From NCBI GenBank assembly GCA_964460755.1, contig CAYWQL010000005.1, positions 1 through 64,000 on the forward strand: a DNA stretch of 64,000 bases, written 5' to 3'. The notes under the pieces are model-generated. The model worked only from the letters and a program-made list of their open reading frames with translations. It was not told where the DNA came from and made no database searches. Shown here in pieces: positions 61,816 to 64,000 of this stretch; the stretch's first letter is position 1; every line of letters starts with the position of its first letter. This DNA comes from JAYFNU01 sp964460755. Its GTDB lineage: Bacteria > Bacillota > Clostridia > Oscillospirales > Ruminococcaceae. A program made the translations under genes and the position numbers.

Positions 61816-63327
61816 ATGCAAGATAACATTGTCTTATCCATGAAGAACATTGATAAATCTTTTCCCGGAGTTAAGGCACTTAAGGACGTGAACTTTACGC
61901 TTGAAAAGGGCGAAATTCACGCGCTTCTCGGTGAAAACGGCGCGGGAAAGTCAACTTTGATAAAAGTTTTGACCGGAGTTTATCATAAGGATGCCGGTCA
62001 AATTTATATAGCGGGCACAAATAAGCCGGTGACGTTCAAATCCCCGCAGGAAGCGCAGAAGATGGGAATTGGAACGGTTTATCAGGAGATAACGCTTTGC
62101 CCCAACCTTACGGTTGCGGAAAATCTGTTTATCGGAATAGGTAAATACAGCTTTGTAAATTGGCGCGCTATGGAGAAAAAGGCACAGGATTTACTTGAAG
62201 ACCTTAAAATACCTGCGAGAGCCACCCAGCAGCTTGGAAGCTGCTCGATAGCGGTTCAGCAGATGGTCGCCATTGCCCGCGCGGTCGGAACCGACTGTCA
62301 TATTCTTATTCTCGACGAGCCGACGTCCTCTTTGGACGAGCAGGAGGTCGAGAAGCTGTTCTCGCTTATGCGCGACCTTAAGTCGCGCGGCGTCGGAATA
62401 ATTTTTGTTACCCACTTTCTTGAGCAGGTCTACGAGGTCTGCGACAAGATTACCGTTCTTCGTAACGGCGAGTTTGTCGGCGAATACAAGGTTGAAGACC
62501 TTCCGATGGTCGAGCTTGTCGCCAAGATGGTCGGACGGGACCTTGATGATTTGTCAGAGCTTCACAAAAAAGAGGGGCTCGGCGACGGCGGTGAGGCAGA
62601 GGTCGTCTACGAGGCTTCGGGTCTTTCGAGTGCCGACGGAGTTAAGCCCTATGATTTCGCTATCCGAAAAGGGGAGGTCAACGGCTTCACAGGACTTCTC
62701 GGCTCGGGACGAAGCGAAAGCGTCCGCGCGATTTTCGGCGCCGACCACATAACGGGCGGCAAGGTCAAGGTCGACGGAAAAGAAGTTAAAATAACAAAGC
62801 CGATTGAGGCGATGAAAAACGGTATAGGATATCTTCCCGAGGACAGAAAGGTTGACGGAATTGTCGCTGATTTGTCGGTTAAAGAAAATATAATTCTTGC
62901 GTTGCAGGTTATGAAGGGCTTCTTCAGACCGTTTTCAAAAGCCGAGGCGGAGTCCTTCGCCGAGGAATACATCAAGCTTTTCGAAATCAAAACCGCATCT
63001 ATGGATACGCCGATTAAGTCTCTTTCGGGCGGAAACCAGCAGAAGGTTATACTTGCCCGCTGGCTTTTGACCCACCCCAAATACCTTATTCTTGATGAGC
63101 CGACGCGCGGCATTGATATCGGAACTAAGGTTGATATCCAAAAGCTTGTTTTGAAGCTTGCCGAGGAGGGAATGAGCATAACCTTTATATCCTCCGAAAT
63201 TGAAGAAATGGTTCGTACCTGTTCGTGGCTTATCGTTTTAAGAGACCGCAATATCGTCGGTAATCTTGAGGGCGGCGAGGTCACGCAGGACAACATTATG
63301 AAAACCATAGCGGGAGAGGTGATATAA
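61816..63327 (+). CDS. Sugar ABC transporter ATPase (two ABC domains)
   Basis: This 503-residue MglA/RbsA/YtfR-type protein has two ABC modules. The first has Walker A GENGAGKSTLIKVL, a degenerate signature (LGSCSIAVQQMVAIARAV) and LILDEPTSSLDEQEVEKL. The second has LLGSGRSESVRAIFGA (degenerate P-loop), signature LSGGNQQKVILARWL and LILDEPTRGIDIGTKVDI. GGGAAG precedes ATG 61816. The permease gene begins two bases after its stop. Confidence 0.96.
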   Translation: MQDNIVLSMKNIDKSFPGVKALKDVNFTLEKGEIHALLGENGAGKSTLIKVLTGVYHKDAGQIYIAGTNKPVTFKSPQEAQKMGIGTVYQEITLCPNLTVAENLFIGIGKYSFVNWRAMEKKAQDLLEDLKIPARATQQLGSCSIAVQQMVAIARAVGTDCHILILDEPTSSLDEQEVEKLFSLMRDLKSRGVGIIFVTHFLEQVYEVCDKITVLRNGEFVGEYKVEDLPMVELVAKMVGRDLDDLSELHKKEGLGDGGEAEVVYEASGLSSADGVKPYDFAIRKGEVNGFTGLLGSGRSESVRAIFGADHITGGKVKVDGKEVKITKPIEAMKNGIGYLPEDRKVDGIVADLSVKENIILALQVMKGFFRPFSKAEAESFAEEYIKLFEIKTASMDTPIKSLSGGNQQKVILARWLLTHPKYLILDEPTRGIDIGTKVDIQKLVLKLAEEGMSITFISSEIEEMVRTCSWLIVLRDRNIVGNLEGGEVTQDNIMKTIAGEVI

Positions 63328-63328
63328 G

Positions 63329-64000
63329 ATGGGCAAATTACAACCGGCATTTCAGAAGATAGGTAAATCAAAGCTTCTTATTCCTATCCTTTCCCTTGTT
63401 ATTCTCGTAATTTTCAATCTCATAAGAGACCCGTCGTTTTTTTCGATAAACGTGGCGGTTAACTCTTACGGAAATAAGGTTTTGTCAGGAAACCTGATTG
63501 CGATACTTAACGGCGCGTCGGAGCTCGCGATATTGGCGATGGGAATGACCCTCGTAACCGCGGCTTCCAAAGGACAGGATATCAGCGTCGGCGCGGCGGC
63601 GGCAATCGCGGGCAGCGTTTTCGTCAAGGTGCTTCTTACAAACAATATTACATGGGGAATTATTGCTCTCGCGTTTTTGGCAAGCTGTCTTGTTATGGTG
63701 GTGTTCGGTGCGTTTAACGGCGTGCTTGTCGCTGTATTTAACATTCAGCCTATGATAGCCACCCTTATTCTGTTCACCATTGGGCGCGCAATAGCCTATT
63801 GGATTAACGGCGGCGCGACGCCCACGGTTGAGGACGAACGCATAAAGTATATCGGCGGAACGATACCCGGCATTGCCATTCCGACGCCGATTCTGATAGT
63901 TATTTTCTGTGGTATACTTTTTGCCCTTGCGCTTAAATTCACCAATCTCGGTCTATATGCCCAAACGGTTGGAATTAACGAAAGGGCGGCGCGTCTTAAT
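63329..64000 (+). CDS. Sugar ABC transporter permease (partial, runs off window)
   Basis: The open frame runs from ATG 63329 to the window end (224 codons seen). Membrane segments start at about 18 (LLIPILSLVILVIFNLI), and GMTLVTAASKGQDISVGAAA matches the BPD_transp_2 permeases of the RbsC/YtfT family. Truncated by the window edge, not by mutation. AGAGGTG lies before ATG. A second permease would be expected beyond. Confidence 0.94.
   Translation, partial: MGKLQPAFQKIGKSKLLIPILSLVILVIFNLIRDPSFFSINVAVNSYGNKVLSGNLIAILNGASELAILAMGMTLVTAASKGQDISVGAAAAIAGSVFVKVLLTNNITWGIIALAFLASCLVMVVFGAFNGVLVAVFNIQPMIATLILFTIGRAIAYWINGGATPTVEDERIKYIGGTIPGIAIPTPILIVIFCGILFALALKFTNLGLYAQTVGINERAARLN

Overview
The window looks like chromosomal core sequence of a low-to-mid GC, monoderm Clostridia-type Firmicute. 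The evidence is a type IV pilus operon with no secretin gene, DivIVA and SepF, an endonuclease-type MutL, a YlbF-family protein with a cysteine tail, a UPF0735/PheB ACT protein, glycine-riboswitch control, textbook TTGxxx-17-TATAAT promoters and frequent TTG starts. Genus or family cannot be fixed from this sequence alone. No rRNA, insertion sequence, integrase, CRISPR array or phage module was recognised.

Layout. (1) 1-640: the C-terminal remnant of a sortase-type surface protein, then a complete single-gene tRNA-Ala(GGC) unit on the minus strand. (2) 890-11190: a type IV pilus operon in the order pilin, prepilin peptidase, PilC, PilM, PilN-like, PilO-like, PilX-like, two minor pilins, PilB, PilT. 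(3) 11271-13251: a zinc-ribbon membrane protein, facing a membrane-anchored GH25 lysozyme. (4) 13352-17933, minus strand: the threonine branch pheB-hom-lysC-thrC. (5) 18086-21857: a glycine riboswitch followed by serC, serA and a DUF1015 gene. (6) 21882-24203: a pair of short chromate-transporter halves and galM. (7) 24275-36715: a genome-maintenance and tRNA-modification block, uvrB-uvrA, miaB-ylbF-mutS-mutL-miaA-hfq. (8) 36708-44476: an HlyD-like membrane protein, sepF, divIVA, ileS, lspA, a RluD-type synthase, a HAD hydrolase and a 30-residue membrane peptide. (9) 44490-47172: an XRE-cupin regulator, HPr and PTS enzyme I. (10) 47218-54400: an uncharacterised cluster led by a large XRE-type regulator whose promoter carries five copies of TTGACA/TGTCAA, followed by eleven small or unknown genes, many overlapping stop-to-start, including zinc-ribbon membrane proteins and a tandem pair of DUF2225-like genes. 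(11) 54405-57388: a two-gene SufC-SufB-like Fe-S unit and an MFS transporter. (12) 57401-64000: a YesN/YesM-type two-component system followed by a sugar ABC transporter (binding protein, double ATPase, truncated permease).

How the parts work together. The pilus genes encode a complete monoderm machine with separate extension and retraction motors. The threonine and serine modules face away from each other around 17.93-18.09 kb, and each carries its own regulator (an ACT-domain DNA-binding protein, and a glycine aptamer with a terminator just ahead of serC). The two-component system sits directly upstream of the sugar transporter, whose promoter lacks a good -35 but has three 11-bp direct repeats upstream, as expected for activation by the AraC-type regulator. 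The most novel part is region 10, which has no recognised function.
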